This document shows positions 1-11,117 of a DNA stretch of 64,000 nt, piece after piece (positions within the stretch are counted from its first letter, which is position 1; every line of letters starts with the position of its first letter). Source of the stretch: [Phialemoniopsis] sp. UDSM-2020. Taxonomy: Eukaryota; Ascomycota; Sordariomycetes; Thyridiales; Thyridiaceae. Location of the stretch: contig JAEILZ010000005.1 in the NCBI GenBank assembly GCA_018873225.1, positions 310,001 to 374,000 of the forward strand, in the 5' to 3' direction. Below the pieces are notes generated by a model, which saw nothing but the letters and a program-made list of their open reading frames with translations, was not told where the DNA came from and did not search any database. A program made the translations under genes and the position numbers.

Positions 1-2
1 GC

Positions 3-93
3 ACCGTCGACCACGATCCCAACAAACGGCTCTTCGTAGACATCAACCCCATGATAATCGGATCGAAAGCAAGTGACATCGTGTCCTTGTTGT
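3..93 (+). CDS. possible 3' end of a truncated gene
   Basis: A frame open from the left edge of the window runs 29 codons to a TGA at 91-93. It reads like a protein tail (DPNKRLFVDINPMIIG in the middle) and the codon choice is reasonable. No domain can be recognised from so short a piece, and chance is a real alternative. Confidence 0.28.
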
Positions 94-883
94 GAGGTAT
101 GCTCGCTACCTGTTAAGTGACGATCATGTTGGCTTCTCAGAATGAAGCCGACGCGGGGTTTCTAGCCCCGCAGCTGGGCACCGAGTAGCTGATTGCGTTT
201 GAATCGTATATGATCTTTGAACGGAGTAACGACACGATTCTCAAGGTAGGCGTGTCAACGTAGTGGCCTCAGACTCCCGCGTGAGTCTGCCCCCCTACGC
301 CATCCACACGAGAAAGCTACCCTAGTCGGCATGTAGATGAGGGAAGGATTTGACCGGAAGCTCATCAACTCTTATATGTATTTCACAATGATTTATATTG
401 AGAAATTGGTATGAACAGATGGTTCTTCTTGGCATCATCAGTTGTTGGCCGCCTCAAATCCGTGCATCATTCGAAAAGGGGGGAAGAGAAAGTCTAAGCG
501 CCGCCCGGCTATCTGGCTTACGCGCGACATCCCACCAGCGACGGGCTGTGCTGCAGAAGTTGCTGCATGTGAGAACACTTTTAGAACTGCAGCATGGGGG
601 ACGTTGTAATGATTGGTTGCTTAAAATAGGTCACTCCCGTTAAAGGTTTAGGGGAAAAGGTGCCACTGCCTTGATGGGGAATCAGGCTGCCCAACCACAT
701 CTGATATATCTACGCCACTCTATGAAAGCTGGCCTATGAACTCACGGCGCTTGAGTAATGTGGGCTAGAGACTTGAGGCCGGCGTTAGCCACCACTAGTT
801 ACAGTCCGTTGCTGCGGAGTTGTTTGACATCTGGACTCCGAAAACTTTGTCATATTGGCACTTGTTCAATGCGTGCATAATAT
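94..883. other. intergenic, no gene seen
   Basis: No supported gene. An 81-codon open frame at 398-643 has no recognisable content and is not called. Confidence 0.5.
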
Positions 884-2644
884 CTATATGCGTGGGCCAG
901 CAATTCTCGACGAACACGAGCCCGACTTGCCATCCCTTCTTTTAGACCCGGACGCAACGGTCTTACCCCTTCTGCAGAAACAAGACGATTCGATCTTGAT
1001 GTCCGCGATAGACAAAGCCTTGTCGAGACGCACCTTGACGTCATCAGCCTCCTGCCTTCTACCCAGCCTGATCAAACACTCGTGGTATCCATGCAGCGCC
1101 CACACATTATCTTCGTGTCGCAGCTGACGCGGAAGCTGCGCCCCTGTCTTTGGGTCTGGCAGGCCCAAGTCTAGAGCATACTCAGTGGCCGCCTCATCTA
1201 CGCGGCCTTGCTCCAATAGCAGAGCACCAAGGGCATGCCGAGGCGGCTGCATCCAGGCCCAGGGTTCTTCGTACGGCAGGATATCAGACTTGTCGCCTGA
1301 CCGGCGCAGCAGGGCGAATGCGGTCTCAAAGTCACGCTTCCGGTAGGCGATCTCGCCGTCCAGCATGTCGGACGCGATCTTCATGATGTCGACACACTTG
1401 TTGTGCAGGTGTGTGCGCGACTCGGGCACCTTCTTGACCGCCTCATGGAACAGCTCGCGCTCCGCGTCCGCCTCGGCGATGTTTCCCAGGGCCGCGTGGG
1501 CGATGCCCTTGGCGTAGTGCGTCATGGCGTAGGTCACGCAGTAGAGCTCCGGGTTCTTGGGCAAGGGTAGAGCGACGAGGTCCTCCCAGCGGCCGAAGCG
1601 GATGTAGATGTGCAGGCGCAGGGTGCAAAAGGCCTCTAGCCAGTTGGCCATGCTCGGCTCACCCGTGAGCAGGAGCTCGTCGCTGATCGAGTCCTCGAGC
1701 TTCTTGCACGTGTCGACGGCGACCCTGTACTGGCCCGCGAACATGGCGGCGTAGACGAGGAAGTGGTAGTCGTGGAAGCGGTAGACGGTGTAGAAGTTGA
1801 GGTCGCCGTTCCGGTGCGCGTACTTTTCGTTGGCTGCCGCGGCTTCGGTGTTGCAGTTGACGGCTTCTTGGTAGTTGCCGCAAAGGATGTGGAGGTGCGA
1901 TGGCATGTGGTGGAGGTGGCCGGCATCCGGCACCATGCCCCGAAGACGATCCGCGACCTTGACGGCGACTTCCGGTGTGGGAGACATCTCCATGAGGTGG
2001 ATGTAGAGATGGATCACGCCTGGGTGCCAGTCGCCACCGCTGGCGAGTGCCTTCTCAAGAACATCCTTGGTCTCTATTGTCCGGGCTCCCTTGACAGGCT
2101 TGCCGGAAGCCACGCTCCACATCTGCCAGGGCGTCAGATTCATCATCGCGTCTGCATAGAGCGCCGCCACGTCCAAGTCGTCAGGGAACTCGTCGTAGAC
2201 CATCTTCATGGCGTCTGCGTATTCGATGTTCCAGACCGAAAAGTTCTCCTTGGCGTCTTGAGGCGGGTACCGGTAGTCGAGAGCTCGAATGAGAGCCTGC
2301 TCCACGGGTGTTGCCCGGCACGCCTTCGCGCGCTCGACCGCCTTGTGTGTCTGCAGCCTCACGTTCTTGTACTCGTCCCTGCCGAACAGCTGCCAGGACC
2401 GGTTGTAGTTGGGTCCCAGGGCGTAGGCGAAACCCCAGTAGGCCATGGCACATTCGGGGTCATGGTCTATTGCGTGCTGAAAACATACAACACCCTCTTC
2501 GTGATTGAATCCGTAGCACCACATCAGCCCGCGATTGAACCATTGCTGGGTGTCGTTTGATTCTGTAGAAATGGCACGACTGTAAGTACCGAGGTCATAA
2601 TGGTAGCTTCCCGCGGGACATGGCATCCCCTTCAAATCCGCCAT
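884..2644 (-). CDS. TPR-repeat protein, soluble
   Basis: Encodes 586 residues without introns from the ATG at 2644. The frame stays open about 15 codons further upstream but only from a TTG, so 2644 is preferred; an upstream exon is not excluded. The protein is helical. Segments such as WFNRGLMWCYGFNHEEGVVCF near the N-terminus and the alanine/tyrosine-rich central stretches have the spacing of tetratricopeptide repeats. It resembles the 550-600-residue TPR proteins found in fungi and some bacteria whose C-terminus ends near a cysteine pair; here the CFC is followed by about 27 extra basic residues. No signal peptide or membrane segment is visible. TPR proteins usually act as protein-binding scaffolds; the partner here is unknown. 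Confidence 0.85.
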   Translation of the reverse strand: MADLKGMPCPAGSYHYDLGTYSRAISTESNDTQQWFNRGLMWCYGFNHEEGVVCFQHAIDHDPECAMAYWGFAYALGPNYNRSWQLFGRDEYKNVRLQTHKAVERAKACRATPVEQALIRALDYRYPPQDAKENFSVWNIEYADAMKMVYDEFPDDLDVAALYADAMMNLTPWQMWSVASGKPVKGARTIETKDVLEKALASGGDWHPGVIHLYIHLMEMSPTPEVAVKVADRLRGMVPDAGHLHHMPSHLHILCGNYQEAVNCNTEAAAANEKYAHRNGDLNFYTVYRFHDYHFLVYAAMFAGQYRVAVDTCKKLEDSISDELLLTGEPSMANWLEAFCTLRLHIYIRFGRWEDLVALPLPKNPELYCVTYAMTHYAKGIAHAALGNIAEADAERELFHEAVKKVPESRTHLHNKCVDIMKIASDMLDGEIAYRKRDFETAFALLRRSGDKSDILPYEEPWAWMQPPRHALGALLLEQGRVDEAATEYALDLGLPDPKTGAQLPRQLRHEDNVWALHGYHECLIRLGRRQEADDVKVRLDKALSIADIKIESSCFCRRGKTVASGSKRRDGKSGSCSSRIAGPRI

Positions 2645-3512
2645 TGGAGCGCCGGGATTACTGCGAGTGCATGCAGCAGCTGGGAACAAGAGATAGATCC
2701 TTCAGAATAGAAAGGCTTCCGGCTAAAGCTGGTGTTGTCGTAATGATGCAAGATGATGGGGAGTCTCGAGTTGTTGAGGTCACGAGGGATGGAGTAGCGG
2801 TCGAGAAAATGCTGGCCAATCGACAGTTGGCTCCCCTAAGAGGCTAGTGGCGGAATCGACCTTCCACGCCTGCAGGGCTGAAGTGGCGGGCGTCATCCAC
2901 GCGTAACCACAGCACTGTGCTCACTCCTCCTTCCGCCGTAGAGTACGCTATTTCCTCGGGCTGCCACAGCCTTCCAGTGGAGGTTCCTCTTGCTGGCTAG
3001 TTTTTCGTCGCTCGTGAAATAGCTGCCCCAGTCTCTCACTTGAGTCCAGAGTCAAGTGATGTCCTTCGACAAGGACAACGCGTCTCTTCTGCACCCCACG
3101 CGCGGCCCGAGAAGCGGGTTCCATGCGGGGTAGAAATGTTGAGACAACTACCTCAGACTGGACTACACGCATGCATTCTGGTATATCTGCTTCCTATCTA
3201 GGAAAAAGAGGGGGGGAAAAATATATAGAAACACTGTCCCTCTGATAACAATGGTCTTTGAAGAGAAACTTCTGCAATCAACAAGGATGGTTTGGTTGGA
3301 TAGCGTCTCCACATCCTAGCCAGGGGAGGGGTCGGTCTGCCAGCTTCAACCAAAAGCGGTGCCCCGAGTAAACCCCAATGACTTTTACTCGGTGTGCCGT
3401 TCTTTGCTTTTTCCTAAAAACGAGCACGAAACTCAAGGGGAATCGCACTACCTTCTGCTCTTCCAATTAGTGTTTTTCCTCACTGACTTCCCACTTCTGT
3501 TACCGCCTCAAG
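2645..3512. other. divergent intergenic region
   Basis: Lies between two divergently transcribed genes and must hold both promoters. Pyrimidine-rich stretches precede the ATG at 3513, as is common before fungal starts. No gene seen. Confidence 0.5.
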
Positions 3513-4610
3513 ATGCCACCAAAGACGAAGCGTCCTACCCTCACCCTGCAGCCGCGGTGCTGCGAGATCTGCAAGTCTAAGCAGGACCTCAAGCAATGCG
3601 CCCGCTGCCACGTCACCTGGTACTGCGGGCGCGAGCACCAGACCACCGACTGGAAGACCAAACACCGGCGCGCGTGCCCTGAGATAGCGAAATCGCGCCG
3701 CCAGTACGAGACCGCCGAGACGCAGCTGCGCGGGGGCGGAGAACTGGTCGACGTCTTTTACAACGGCGTCGGCTACTTCTGGGGCATCCCCGAAACGCGG
3801 CCCTACATGTCCGCCCGCTTCGCTCACGCCGACCTCGTCCTGCAGCTGTACGCGCCCGCCGGCGGCCACAAGGAGGTCGTCGAGGACGCGCTCAGGCATT
3901 ATCTGGATATGCTGCGTCTTTCCCGCAAGGACAACATGGGCATCCGCAACGCCGTGCCAGCGCTGTATATTCGGCTCGGCCGGGACCAGGAGGCGTATGA
4001 CTTTCTCAAGTGGTGGGCTGATTTTGGCCTGACAGATCTGCCGCACGGTGATGTGAAGAATGAGGATATACTCGAGGCACCTCACAAGGAATGGACAGAC
4101 GGGTCCTTCCTCGACGTCAGCCAGGTGCTCTCTGCGACTCTTATCAAAGTTAGAACGCTGCTGGACCTGCAATCCCTTCAGAATGCCACCCGCGCATTCA
4201 AAGGCAGCGTGCCACAGGAGATTATCGATGAAGTACGCGGCCACTTGCTCAGCGACGGCCTGGCCTCCCGACCGGATATCCTCAAGAAGAGTGAGGAGGA
4301 ACTCTCGAAACTTATCGAGCTGAACAGACAGTACCTGCGTACCCTGGACAGGGTCGTTCAGAAACATAACAAGCACCTCTGGGGGCTCCTCCTTACCAAG
4401 GACGAGGACTATTTTGATGATAGACCCGATTCGATGATGCTTGGCTCGGTTGAGGAGGCTATGCTATCTGTCGCTCAGAATTACACGGCATGGGCCGAGA
4501 CGCCGGGTGCGATAGATCTGATGGAGGAGGTGCACACTCTCTGGGGGCTGGATTCACTTGTCAATGATGCAAAGGCGATGAGGTTGCAGAACGAAAATCA
4601 ACCACGATAA
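3513..4610 (+). CDS. MYND-type zinc-finger protein
   Basis: A single-exon gene of 365 residues. A MYND zinc finger fills roughly residues 16-54. It shows the ordered ligands CEIC, then CARC, then the WYC..EHQTTDW block and the closing H..HRRAC, which is the full C-x2-C, C-x2-C, C-x3-C, H-x3-C pattern. MYND domains bind proline-rich peptides and occur in regulators and SET methyltransferases, but no SET domain follows here. The remaining 310 residues are mostly helical and not recognised. No targeting signal is seen. A role in protein-protein interaction is inferred from the finger only. Confidence 0.88.
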   Translation: MPPKTKRPTLTLQPRCCEICKSKQDLKQCARCHVTWYCGREHQTTDWKTKHRRACPEIAKSRRQYETAETQLRGGGELVDVFYNGVGYFWGIPETRPYMSARFAHADLVLQLYAPAGGHKEVVEDALRHYLDMLRLSRKDNMGIRNAVPALYIRLGRDQEAYDFLKWWADFGLTDLPHGDVKNEDILEAPHKEWTDGSFLDVSQVLSATLIKVRTLLDLQSLQNATRAFKGSVPQEIIDEVRGHLLSDGLASRPDILKKSEEELSKLIELNRQYLRTLDRVVQKHNKHLWGLLLTKDEDYFDDRPDSMMLGSVEEAMLSVAQNYTAWAETPGAIDLMEEVHTLWGLDSLVNDAKAMRLQNENQPR

Positions 4611-4911
4611 GGGACCCGCCGTTGATCGTATAGGCAACAAGGGATGCTGAGCTATGTGAAGTTGCCGTCTATTTTGGTGAAATCTTAGCCATTGAAGGGC
4701 TTGCACCATGGCCACTCCGCTGCTTTGGCGAGAGACACAGTCAGGTGTGTATACAATGTTTGGCCCAGTTTCAGACCACCTCAGTCTCATATTCACACCA
4801 GGTCTGGCTTATATATATTGGCGAATTGTAAACCTCTCGGCTGCCCTTCTTGGCCTTCCTTTCGTCTGGCTCAATCTGTTCCACCTTGGTTTTGTGATCA
4901 CTATCTGTTCT
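4611..4911. other. convergent 3' intergenic region
   Basis: Separates the ends of the MYND gene and the reverse-strand HET reading frame. No gene seen; probably 3' UTRs and terminators. Confidence 0.45.
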
Positions 4912-5640
4912 TCATATGATCTCAAAGAGCGCCCTTCCCTCTTCATCCACCTCGATGTATTCCCCGTCTCCCAAGTCCCTGAGAATTGGACTCCCTGGCA
5001 TTGATATTGAGTCCGGTCTGTCGCCTCCACTTCCTCCAAACGTATCGCTCTTCGAAAAGATCTCACGACGAACCAGTTTCAAGAGCCTTCTGCCGAAGTC
5101 GTTGTCTGGTCCTTCTTCATATTGATAAAACGCATTACTCCTGAATGCCCCCCGACGACAAAATTTCCCCTCCCCAGCAACACGTTGAAGAATGAGTCCC
5201 TCAATCCTCCACAGGCCCCTTCGATGCATTAGTGGAACAAAATAGAAAATGCTTGCGGATAACTCGCTGTCCGGTGCCATTGCCCAATCTTGAGTAGCCT
5301 CGCAGTGAGCCTGCCAACTGTCCCAGAAAATGCTCGCTTTCTCACTCGTCACATTATTGGGCTCGCCCAAGTCTTTGTCCCCTACAGTGGCTTTCTTGTC
5401 GTCGAATAAGTAATCTTTCACGTCAACCCATGCAGATCTTGAGGGGTCAGGGCCTGCATTCAGATCTTTGACCCATTCCCAGTCGGTGCCAAGCACTCGA
5501 ATACATCGCAGAAGCTTCGTTCCCGACTCTTCTCCTGGCTGTGTCTTCACCGTCTTGAACGAGTATTCAAATAGCATGGCAACCCCACGCAAATGAACCG
5601 TGCCACCTCTCACCTCCCCAAATGCATCCGAAGTACGCGT
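4912..5640 (-). other. in-frame C-terminal continuation of the HET gene after the TAG
   Basis: Directly after the TAG the same frame stays open for 242 codons to a stop at 4914-4912. It contains the usual C-terminal elements of HET proteins: DAFGEVRGGTVHLRG right after the stop, and the GLWRIEGLILQ...FCRRGAF block further on. No GT-AG intron of plausible length removes the TAG; the only close pair would give a 21-nt intron. Apart from this one codon the reading frame shows no other lesion. Confidence 0.72.
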
Positions 5641-7411
5641 CTACACATGTATGTGTTGCACCGATGCGAGGAAATGATCCTCTGTCGAAATATAATCGCC
5701 AGGAGAATATAGATATAGCCAGGGAACAGAACCGTGCAACGAAGACCACGACCACGATGGTCCACTGTGCCTGCATGCTGTGTTGCCGCATTGAGCTGAC
5801 GGGTGTTCTGAGAATCCAACTCTCCAGTTGAGCTGCCCTACAAAGTCTTGCCTCCACATCCCAGCAACATAATCGGACTCGCTTATCCCAACCTTCTGGG
5901 CAATGGCTCGTGAGATAGCCGAAATGGCAGGCAGTCTGTCGGGGCATAAGGATAGTTTGGCGTGCATATAATAGGATATGATCGTGGTGTAATCTTTGAA
6001 CCACTGGTTTCTGTTGGACACTAGGAATGTGTGTTTGAGACTCTGCTCCAGAGGAGCAACTTTCGCGTCGGTGAGTGACATTGGCCCGCTTGGACCAGAT
6101 TGGCAGACCGCCTGTTTGCACTCCCAGAAAACCTGGTCCGTACAAAAGTGCACAATACGTGGCGCGAGGAGCCTCTCTTGAAGGACCCAGGCTCTGAGTT
6201 GTATTGGGCCGTGCTCGACGTTACTTATCCATGGATGTATCCGTCCTGGATAAAACATAGCCTTTAGTAGCAGAATTTCATCTTCTCCGGCTTCTGACGG
6301 CCTCACCCTTCTCAGGACGGGTTGGCTGAGGAGTGGATCCCTATCAGCAAACAGCCCCTGTGATCCGTCGGAAGCCTTGGTAGCCGAAATGTTGAGTGTG
6401 GCGTTTTGGTAGATTGACCCCATGTGGGCAATCTCGGCCGTCTTCTCGGCGCTGTCTTCCTGATTTATACAGATGGAGTCAATCCACAAGTAACGGAAAC
6501 CCAAAGATCTCGTGACCTGTATTGCCTGTCTATACACTGCTCCTCGGTGCGCGAAGAAAAAGGCAGGGGGGATACGTAGGTAAAACTCTTGCAAGTTGTT
6601 ATTGTTGGTCGAAACGGGTGGTTCGCCGCCCCAGCAATGGCTCAGTGTTAGATACCGTGGCTTTGCTGGGAGATCAGCAGACGAGATTAAGCAGACGTGG
6701 TCAGCTTTTGATATCGAGAATCTGTCCATATCGTCCTCGAAGGCCGCATCCTCTAGCGTCGAGAAACTGTCATCTGGGTCTACGTCCAAGAGTCGCAGCG
6801 GGAGCTCGCCCGGAGTTGTCTCGGATCTACACTCATGGTTATTCTCACAAGTTTCCATCCATGATCGGACCTGGCGCGCAACCTCCGGTGACCATGAAGA
6901 AGGTCCGAGGCTGGACCGGGCGTTTTCCAACGAGTGTACTAGAGCAAGTTATTAGTAATTGTGTTATCATTGTCGGAATTTTCATCTCACACTGCGAGAC
7001 TGTACACCGTATCAAGCGAATCTTCACTGAGCCGAAAAAGTCGAGCCGGGATGTACTGCCGTTTGGAGATAACCACAAATCCAGATCGGGTTTTCTTTCA
7101 TCATACCATTTATCTTTGTATAACAGCTTTCTTCGGTCAAAAGGGTGCAGTATGCGCCGAGTGATGCTCGTGTTCTCTGGGTGGCTCATTTGTCGACAGG
7201 GATGACATGTTAGAACGCGCCTTTTGTCAGACTGGTCGCTACTGGTTTGACTGCAGCCATCGTCGTGTTGTGGTAACGTGGCCAAGAGATCCTCTTTGAG
7301 ACCCGGATGATCAAGCGAGCTGTACGGTGATGTATCGTCGTGGTTGACAGAAAGCAAGAATCTCTCTGCGTTGTTGAGCATCAGCGCGCAGTCCTCACAC
7401 AGGATATCCAT
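5641..7411 (-). CDS. HET-domain (heterokaryon incompatibility) protein, ends at an in-frame TAG
   Basis: Two exons, 7411-6991 and 6938-5641, joined across a 52-nt intron with donor GTGAGA, a CTAATAAC-like branch point and acceptor CTCTAG. They give 572 residues up to a TAG at 5643-5641. The HET domain is clear: YLTLSHCWGG near residue 236-245, then FRYLWIDSICINQED and the NATLNISAT block. The N-terminal cysteine/WSP region (CEDC, then NNHECR) is typical of the family. HET proteins trigger non-self recognition and cell death after hyphal fusion. The reading frame does not end naturally here: it continues for 242 codons with matching family features (next entry). The gene is therefore a nonsense-mutated copy, a readthrough gene or an edited gene. 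Confidence 0.82.
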
Positions 7412-7990
7412 GATCAATCGAGCTGTCGGTTGTAAGACCTCGTAGATTACAGGGCTGGGGATTTGCGGGGTTTTCTGAGCAGTAACGATCCATGGATATC
7501 GTCAGCAGAGGGCTCACAGAGCTTGGGATGTCAGGCTGGGGAACGCCTAGCGAATGCATGATGCACTATCACGTGGTGCAATGCACATTGTGCACGTTCT
7601 GCTCTCGCAATTGGTGCGGTCGCAATTTGTGGTGCCATTACTGGTCTGCAGGATGTTGCCCAACAACGCAAGACCAGATATCTGTCCCTTGATTACCAAT
7701 TGGCATTTTTTTGCCTTCATTCTCGACTCAGTAATCCACAGCTGTCCGTAGAGCCCGGTCGAGAAGCTCAGCAATTGCAATGCGTGCCGTGATGTCTGAC
7801 TTCATCCACCTGCATATGTCTTTGATTCCCTTTACAACCCGGGAGTTGGTTCAGTAGCCGATCCTCAGCGGAGATCGACGTCCAACCCCGCCAAACTAAT
7901 GTCAGGCGAGATCTACTGCAGTCTACAACTGATTTCTTCTTCACACTTGCATCAACAAAAAAGTCTCTCGGAGGTAAGATCAAATTCGTC
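7412..7990. other. intergenic promoter region
   Basis: Divergent region between the HET gene and the secreted-protein gene. No coding content seen. Confidence 0.5.
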
Positions 7991-8607
7991 ATGCTTGCTC
8001 TCATACTATGGTTATACCTCGTTCGTCTGGCTGTCGCAGCCGAGTGCACGCCCTACCTGACAGCTACTGCCGTTGTCTCGGAACCGGACGGCATTGCACG
8101 CATCGAATGCTGGCAATTTGACACCCCGCTACAAACGTACCCGACGGTCGGGGCTGCGCTGACACTCGCGAACACGACCAATGTGACGTATGTCGTGCTG
8201 CCTCCTCGATCAAGCGAGGGCATTCACAAGCCGCCACATCCGATGTCAGACTCTCCTCATAACTCAACCCAGACCGTCCACTTGCTGAACTGCTACATAG
8301 GCTCTTCGTTCTTATCTCTGGGCTCGCCCATGTCCATCTTCCGTACGGCGACGACGAGGTTTGGATCATGGAGGGCGTCAACGGGTTCCTGGTTGCAAAC
8401 GACGTCACGGGCGAGGGTCATTTCACTGATTACCCCTCAGACAAGGAGACCGTTGCGCTGCAGCTGCCATTCGACCAGGGCAAGATCCCCGCACACCAGG
8501 TGCTCCATTGCGGTGCTTGCAAGGTCCCGTCCAGTCAGCTACGGTTAGATTGCGGGGACTCTGCACCTGAAACGCACGACGCTGTTTCAAACGCAGAGTT
8601 GAGATAG
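7991..8607 (+). CDS. small secreted cupin-like protein
   Basis: Two exons, 7991-8244 and 8301-8607, give 186 residues. The 56-nt intron (GTCAGA...CATAG) splits an ATG codon; joining it restores PPHPM followed by LFVLISGLAHVHLPYGDDEVW, a smooth beta-strand pattern. Residues 1-17 form a signal peptide (hydrophobic run then VAAEC), and NTTNVT offers an N-glycosylation site. The HPM...HVHLP...DEVWIMEG...GHFTDYP arrangement resembles the small secreted, single-domain cupin-like proteins of ascomycetes, which are usually annotated only as small secreted proteins. The role is unknown; an extracellular or host-interface function is an inference from secretion alone. Confidence 0.75.
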
Positions 8608-9721
8608 ATGACTCTCCGAAGTCTCCTCTTTCAGCTCTTCATGAATGCATTGTCGATAATCGCATGGAGGGTAACTGTCATACACTTTGGGTGATTGGCT
8701 AGAAGTACTTTTTCTGTGTTTTAAGCTTAATTGTAAGCGGCAGATCGTCACCCGCCCGAGGATGAAGGTCGAGAGAGACCAGGTTCTGGGGATTGCTTGT
8801 CTTGCCGCCAATCCAGAATGGAGGACCGGTTTTCCGAGCGCCCACCGGCATAGTGCGAGCGTAAACGTTGCATTGCAAGGCGATGGAACCTCCTCCGCCG
8901 TGGAAGCAACCACAACCAACATGGTTCAATGCTGTCGTTTTTGATGACACATTCTCAAAGAAGTCCATGTCCCCGTGTTTCCAAGTGATAATTGGCCGAT
9001 ATCAAACCTAGCTTGACGACTGACCGGGGCTGTTCACTTCCTTCTGGAAGGTGTAAGCAAAGCACTAACCTCGAATCAGTCAAGTATCAAGGATCACGAC
9101 GAAGGCTCCACACAAAATTGACACCCAGCCCCAGGCGCAGTCTGGCTCCTCACTCGTTTTCTTCGTTTAACCTCGTGTGTAAGCATAAATCTTCATCTGT
9201 CGGTACTCGGCAAGCAAGGATCTGTGAGACTGCCCCCTGACTACCGAAGCAGAACCCCATTGCTCTAAGCCCAAAGAAAAGGAGGGATGCAACTTAGTCC
9301 AGGTCAATGGTGACAGGAATTGCCTATCTCGGCCATCAAAGTCTAGTCTTATGGCATGTTGTACGGTGTCGCCAATGGCAGGTCATAATTCACACTCGTT
9401 GCAGCTCACCCATTCACTGGCAACGGATCAAGCCTCCAATGTTACTGAAGGGCGCATGATGCTTTGTTGCCCTCTTGTGAGCATCGAGGGAATGGTCAAC
9501 TCCATACTCATGGTCTCTCCTGAGATATAAAAATAGCGATGGATACCCACCTGATCCTCTGGCGGCCTTCGCGGTCCGATGTTTCCTCGCCCTCTTGAGC
9601 GTCTTGCAGAGCCGAGCAAGTTCGTGAGATTTGCGCGTGTATAAAGCCAGCATCCAGGAGCTTCTACGACCATAATCTAGACCCGAGTGATCAGCGTCAT
9701 CTTCCAGCTCCTATAGACGAC
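8608..9721. other. intergenic region with promoter of the GH16 gene
   Basis: No gene seen across 1.1 kb. A TATAAAG at 9640-9646, about 75 bases before the next ATG, is a plausible TATA box. Confidence 0.45.
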
Positions 9722-10687
9722 ATGGTCCTCACAATGCCTCGCCAGCCGCTCCTAGCCTCGCTCCTCCTAGCTGGCGTCGCCATGGCCGCGCCGAAGCTCC
9801 AAGAACCACGTGCCGACTGCGACTGCTGGCACACCGACGGTCCTTCATCAGACTATTTTGGCAGCCACAAGATGTTTGACTTCCGCCACCTCTCCCAGTA
9901 CGCCGGCGAGCCCGCCGTCCTCGATGACCCGGAATCCAACCGCGGCGCCGGCCCGACGAGCGACTTCTTCCGCAACTCGGACTTTGCCAATACCTTCATC
10001 CCCATGAACTGGGACAATCAGGCCCGGCTCGACAACGGCGAAGGCGACGCCACCCTGCTCATGGTCAACTCGCCCAACAACATCTACATCCAAAAGAACG
10101 AGGACGGCACGCCCGGTGCCGAGACGTGGATGACGATGCGCACGGTGCGCCTGCCGGGCTTCCAGGCCGCCGCGGAGCTCGAGTCCGCGTCGGCGGGCTA
10201 CCAGTTCATCTCGATGCGCATGCACGCGCGCACGCTCGGCCCTCCCGGCGCCGTGACGGCCATGTTCACCTACTACGAGCCGCCCGCCGCCGAGGTCGAG
10301 GAGATCGACATCGAGATCCTGACCTCGGACCCGGAGAACAAGGTGCACTACACGAACCAGCCGTCGTATGACGAGAACGGCGAGCGGCCCGAGGCCACGC
10401 GCAACGCGACGATGGCTGGAGGCGCGCGGTGGACGGACTGGGCGACCTGGAGGCTCGACTGGCTGCCCGGCAAGTCGACGTGGTACGTCAACGGGCAGAA
10501 GAATGAGGAGATCTCTTTCCAGACGCCCAAGGACCCGAGTAGCCTCCTGTTCAATGTGTGGAGCGACGGCGGCAGCTGGAGCGGCACGATGGCTGAGTGG
10601 AACGAGGCGGTGATGCAGATCCAGTGGATCGAGATTGCGTATGGCCTCAAGGCTCAGGGGTCCTGCAGCAATGTGTGCAACATTTAA
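9722..10687 (+). CDS. secreted GH16-family beta-glucanase-like enzyme
   Basis: Single exon, 321 residues from the first ATG; the ATG four codons later (9734) is equally possible. Either start gives a signal peptide with likely cleavage after GVAMA. The GH16 catalytic signature is visible as VEEIDIEI (E-I-D-I-E), supplying nucleophile and acid/base glutamates, about residues 190-196. TWYVNGQ and the W-rich C-terminal strands complete the jelly-roll pattern. The mature N-terminus carries CDCW and the C-terminus CSNVC, likely disulfides. GH16 enzymes in fungi hydrolyse or transfer beta-1,3(4)-glucans in their own or plant walls. The exact substrate cannot be set from sequence. Length fits the family. 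Confidence 0.88.
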   Translation: MVLTMPRQPLLASLLLAGVAMAAPKLQEPRADCDCWHTDGPSSDYFGSHKMFDFRHLSQYAGEPAVLDDPESNRGAGPTSDFFRNSDFANTFIPMNWDNQARLDNGEGDATLLMVNSPNNIYIQKNEDGTPGAETWMTMRTVRLPGFQAAAELESASAGYQFISMRMHARTLGPPGAVTAMFTYYEPPAAEVEEIDIEILTSDPENKVHYTNQPSYDENGERPEATRNATMAGGARWTDWATWRLDWLPGKSTWYVNGQKNEEISFQTPKDPSSLLFNVWSDGGSWSGTMAEWNEAVMQIQWIEIAYGLKAQGSCSNVCNI

Positions 10688-11117
10688 TTGTTGTTAGGTG
10701 ATCCTGGAGGATGTGATGGTATTTGGGGTCGCTGAGAATTTGCCTGTATCTATTCTATTCAGCTTGTTAGCTTTGGCTATCAAGTCGTTTTGACCAGGGC
10801 GTGCTGAATGTTTTGGATTACTAAAAGTACTGCTATGATGCTTTGAGAACTTCTGATTGAAAGAAATGAAAGTGACTTTTCAAAAGGTGAATGATGTACT
10901 TTGACGAGTGCTACAGCATCCGCCAAGCTAAACAAAGACCGTTTCCCATGTAACCTGCTGCTTATGCATTCCCAATATTCCATTGCCATCATATCCCACC
11001 GGGGTATCACATGCACCGCTGTGGTAAGGCCAAGTCCGCCCCTCTAATCTTCCGAGCATGGCCTTGCCATCTCACGCCACGACTCAACTGCCGACTGCAC
11101 GATGTCTAAGGCGACAT
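10688..11117. other. convergent 3' intergenic region
   Basis: Lies between the 3' ends of the GH16 gene and the reverse-strand ZIP gene. No gene seen. Confidence 0.5.

Noticed and set aside
1763..2560. 265-codon forward open frame opposite the TPR gene
   Set aside because: Mirror of a GC-rich coding strand; valine-rich composition typical of antisense frames and no family features.
5620..5700. an intron removing the HET TAG
   Set aside because: The only in-frame GT-AG pair around the stop spans 21 nt, too short to splice, and the family alignment runs through without a gap.
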